Shown piece by piece: positions 33,083-34,056 of a stretch of DNA of 34,056 bases. A model generated the notes under the pieces. It searched no databases, was not told the DNA's origin, and saw only the letters and a list, made by a program, of their open reading frames with translations. Position 1 is the stretch's first letter; every line of letters starts with the position of its first letter. Origin of the DNA: Pseudomonadota bacterium (GTDB taxonomy: Bacteria > Pseudomonadota > Gammaproteobacteria > Xanthomonadales > Xanthomonadaceae); the NCBI GenBank assembly GCA_018242465.1, contig JAFEBY010000103.1:1-34056 (forward strand). The letters are read 5' to 3'. The position numbers were made by a program, and so were the translations under genes.

Positions 33083-33796
33083 TCACCACTCGGTCCTGCG
33101 CGGCAACAGGCCACGCAGCTCTGCATCGGTGAGGTTGCGCCAGCCACCTGGCTTGAGATGGCCCAGCTTGACCGGGCCGATGCGCACCCGCACCAACTGT
33201 TTCACCCGATAACCGAAGTGCGCCGCCATCAGTCGGATCTGCCGATTCAGGCCCTGCACCAGGGTGATGCGAAATCCGAATGGTCCGAGTTTCCCGGTCT
33301 TGCACGGCAAGGTCACCTGCCCGTGCACCGGCACGCCACGCGACATTCCACGCAGGAACTCCTCGCTGACCTGGCGGTTGGTCGCAACCAGGTATTCCTT
33401 CTCCAACTTGTTCTCGGCACGCAGGATCTCGTTGACGATGTCGCCATTACTGGTCAGCAGAATCAACCCTTCCGAATCCTTGTCGAGCCGGCCGATCGGG
33501 AAGATGCGCTGCTCGTGGTCGACGAAATCGACGATATTGCCCCTCACCGCAGATTCCGTGGTGCAGGTGATCCCGACGGGTTTGTTCAACGCGATATAGA
33601 CGTGGCGGCGCTTGCCGGTCGCTGCACTGCGCATCGCCAGCTTCTCGCCATCGATGCGGACCTCGTCACCTTCGACCAGCTCCTGCGCAACGCGCCCGCG
33701 TGCGCCATTGACGGTCACACGGCCGGCGGCGATCAGGCGATCAGCCTCCCGGCGTGAACACAGACCGGTTTCGGAAATGTACTTGTTCAGTCGCAT
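33083..33796 (-). CDS. rluF: RluF-like 23S rRNA pseudouridine synthase
   Basis: 237 residues from the ATG at 33796. An N-terminal S4 RNA-binding domain (MRLNKYISETGLCSRREADRL, residues 1-50) precedes the RsuA/RluB/E/F catalytic domain. The catalytic Asp105 is in GRLDKDSEG. The NIVDFVDHEQRIFPIGRLDKD and VQGLNRQIRLMAAHFGY segments are closest to RluF, which modifies U2604 of 23S rRNA. It is shorter than E. coli RluF and lacks the long C-terminal tail. GACAAT lies 6 nt upstream of the ATG. Confidence 0.9.
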   Translation of the reverse strand: MRLNKYISETGLCSRREADRLIAAGRVTVNGARGRVAQELVEGDEVRIDGEKLAMRSAATGKRRHVYIALNKPVGITCTTESAVRGNIVDFVDHEQRIFPIGRLDKDSEGLILLTSNGDIVNEILRAENKLEKEYLVATNRQVSEEFLRGMSRGVPVHGQVTLPCKTGKLGPFGFRITLVQGLNRQIRLMAAHFGYRVKQLVRVRIGPVKLGHLKPGGWRNLTDAELRGLLPRRTEW

Positions 33797-33836
33797 GCGG
33801 GAATTGTCCCATGACGAGGACTCGGCGGGCACTGCC

Positions 33837-33866
33837 AAGAAAAAGGGCCTGGAGACCCAGACCCTT
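33837..33866 (-). terminator. Intrinsic terminator after the Gln-rich gene
   Basis: On the minus strand AAGGGTCTGG / CCAGGCCCTT pairs over 10 bp with one T-G wobble and a GTCT loop, followed by TTTTTCTT. It lies 19 nt after the stop of the partial gene at the right edge. Confidence 0.88.
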
Positions 33867-33884
33867 CCCCCCCCTCCCCTGCGA

Positions 33885-34056
33885 TCAGCGCCCGTGCGCC
33901 ATCTGCTGCTGGTGATGCTGTTGGGCTTGGACCTGCGCCTGCTGCTGCATCTGCAACACGTCCTGCTGCAACTGCTGCGTGCTCTGCTCCACCGGCACCT
34001 GCGCCGCCTGCGCCTTGTTGCTGACCTCACGCTGCTGGGCGGGATCGCGCAGCCCG
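33885..34056 (-). CDS. C-terminus of a Gln-rich protein, cut by the window end
   Basis: The last 56 codons of a minus-strand gene, stop at 33885-33887. The visible tail is 35-40 percent Gln (for example STQQLQQDVLQMQQQAQ, then HHQQQMAHGR). This is too little and too low-complexity to assign a family. A strong terminator follows, which supports it being a real gene end. The competing frame on the same strand is Arg/Ser-rich nonsense. Confidence 0.7.
   Translation of the reverse strand, partial: GLRDPAQQREVSNKAQAAQVPVEQSTQQLQQDVLQMQQQAQVQAQQHHQQQMAHGR

Overview
The window is a high-GC, gene-dense chromosomal segment. Gene content and order point to a gammaproteobacterium of the Xanthomonadales/Lysobacterales type. 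Supporting signs are a gcvR-bcp pair, a Bcp with the Xanthomonas-type Cys49/Cys85 arrangement, a PIN-PhoH protein, a bacterial kynurenine-degradation block, and many start codons without a Shine-Dalgarno sequence but with a -10-like hexamer about 7 nt upstream. No phage, insertion sequence or CRISPR array is visible. The family assignment is inference.

Layout. 1-4.1 kb: gcvR, bcp, PIN-PhoH, a DUF1275 membrane protein and thiD, all on +. 4.1-8.9 kb: tRNA-Arg(CCU), an ALDH7-type aminoadipate semialdehyde dehydrogenase, pyrD, murB and an EamA exporter. The last three are coupled by 4-nt overlaps. 8.9-10.1 kb: a secreted DUF5694 protein, then a tiny orphan reading frame. 10.1-14.9 kb: ispG with an overlapping PAP2 phosphatase on -, divergent from xseA and a second aldehyde dehydrogenase on +. 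14.9-19.3 kb: a GAF-GGDEF-EAL cyclic-di-GMP protein on -, divergent from an ECF sigma factor and its probable membrane anti-sigma partner. 19.3-21 kb: alr and a MarR regulator, divergent, sharing a palindromic operator. 21-24.7 kb, all on -: dnaB, rplI, rpsR, rpsF and iscA. The rpsR-rplI spacer carries a striking three-armed palindromic element, and a cluster of DnaA-box-like sites lies upstream of dnaB. 24.7-28.2 kb: asnS, two small unknown genes, a PaiB-type FMN protein and an atypical SDR, tightly packed. 28.2-32.6 kb: a probable operon with three steps of 3-hydroxyanthranilate catabolism (2-aminomuconate semialdehyde dehydrogenase, RidA-type deaminase, 3-hydroxyanthranilate dioxygenase), interrupted by a secreted erythromycin-esterase/ChaN-like protein and a beta-carbonic anhydrase. 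32.7-34.1 kb: a small secreted protein, rluF on -, and the Gln-rich C-terminus of a gene cut by the window end.

Most of the segment is housekeeping: pyrimidine, thiamine, isoprenoid, peptidoglycan, tRNA charging, ribosomal proteins and DNA replication or repair. The less ordinary parts are the rpsR-rplI palindromic element, the ispG/xseA back-to-back leaderless promoters, the alr/marR operator, the SDR that has lost its catalytic Tyr and Lys, and the secreted EreA-like protein embedded in the kynurenine block. I found no self-contained new defence or mobile system.
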